From: CAZWVA01 sp964636885
GTDB lineage: Bacteria > Desulfobacterota_D > UBA1144 > Nemesobacterales > CSP1-2
Assembly: GCA_964636885.1 (NCBI GenBank)
Contig: CAZWVA010000046.1
Coordinates: 1-22,572 of the forward strand
Direction: 5' to 3'
DNA length: 22,572 nucleotides
Positions 22,540 through 22,572 of the stretch are shown in pieces. The notes below the pieces were generated by a model. It did no database searches. It had not been told where the DNA came from and was given only the letters and a program-made list of their open reading frames with translations. Both the position numbers and the translations under genes were made by a program. Position 1 is the stretch's first letter. The number at the start of each line of letters is the position of its first letter.

Positions 22540-22572
22540 GTTTCAATTCCCCAAAGGAAATTAGCGTCTTTC
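22540..22572 (-). repeat. CRISPR-type repeat copy 3, cut by window edge
   Basis: Thirty-three bases are visible: GTTTCAATTCCCCAAAGG then AAATTAGCGTCTTTC on the plus strand, with the final TAC expected outside the window. Relative to copy 1 there are a few changes, and the stem becomes AATTTCC-TTTG-GGGAATT on the minus strand, still paired through one G-U wobble. Confidence 0.8.

Larger units (their letters stand above)
21872..22572 (-). CRISPR. Atypical CRISPR repeat set with gene-sized intervals, running off the right edge
   Basis: Three copies of a 35-36-base repeat (21872-21907, 22276-22310, 22540-22572 cut by the edge) are separated by 368 and 229 bases, far more than the usual 30-45-base spacers. 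The transcribed strand is inferred to be the minus strand, where each repeat begins GTAGAAAG (copy three not visible there) and ends GGGGAATTGAAAC; ATTGAAAC is the common crRNA 5' handle. All copies can form a stem of about seven pairs with a four-base loop. Each interval holds one small minus-strand ORF. Minus-strand transcription would make this the trailer-distal end, with the leader and perhaps a normal array beyond the window. Confidence 0.6.

Noticed and set aside
1..22572. tRNA, rRNA, insertion sequences or prophage genes.
   Set aside because: No cloverleaf, rRNA-like sequence, transposase or integrase motif was seen, apart from the terminase-like single domain.

Overview
The window is bacterial chromosome. 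Genes are dense, most start at ATG with some GTG/TTG, and housekeeping genes sit in tight operons. Arg codons AGG/AGA and Ile codon ATA are used heavily across the housekeeping genes, which suggests a thermophile. The order ilvB-ilvN-ilvC-psd-pssA and the run pgpA-cinA-recA recall Desulfobacterota and related lineages; this is inference from gene order, not a phylogenetic result. A run of exactly ten N (17591-17600) marks a scaffold join, so the source is probably a draft or metagenome assembly.

Left part (1-2814, minus strand): the 5' two-thirds or more of cysS, an SDR enoyl-ACP reductase with the Tyr-x6-Lys signature (FabL/FabI-like), and a stand-alone RNase H-fold protein resembling the C-terminal nuclease domain of phage large terminases.

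Centre (2930-15857, plus strand): a DNA-repair and envelope cluster (O6-alkylguanine methyltransferase, pgpA, cinA, recA, pilT, tsaB, a DUF465-like small protein), then ilvB-ilvN-ilvC-psd-pssA, which joins branched-chain amino-acid synthesis to phosphatidylethanolamine synthesis, then a large M16 zinc peptidase with one active and one degenerate half.

Right part (15893-22572, minus strand): a CRISPR-associated region. Read in the direction of transcription (right to left) it holds three CRISPR-type repeats spaced 264 and 404 bp apart with a small ORF in each interval, then a CARF-HEPN ribonuclease (TIGR02710/Csm6-like), a CARF protein of the NE0113 family with a winged-helix-like C-terminus, a small lipoprotein, a short SAVED-domain protein, a Cas4-Cas1 fusion broken only by the assembly gap, Cas2, and an unrecognised 85-residue protein. 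Two CARF proteins plus a SAVED protein imply cyclic-oligoadenylate signalling of the type III kind. No Cas10, Cas6 or Csm/Cmr subunit lies in the window, so the effector complex must be elsewhere, perhaps just past the right edge. The most unusual points are the repeat-flanked small-ORF cassettes, where the repeats keep a UUCG-capped hairpin, and the minimal SAVED protein next to a lipoprotein.
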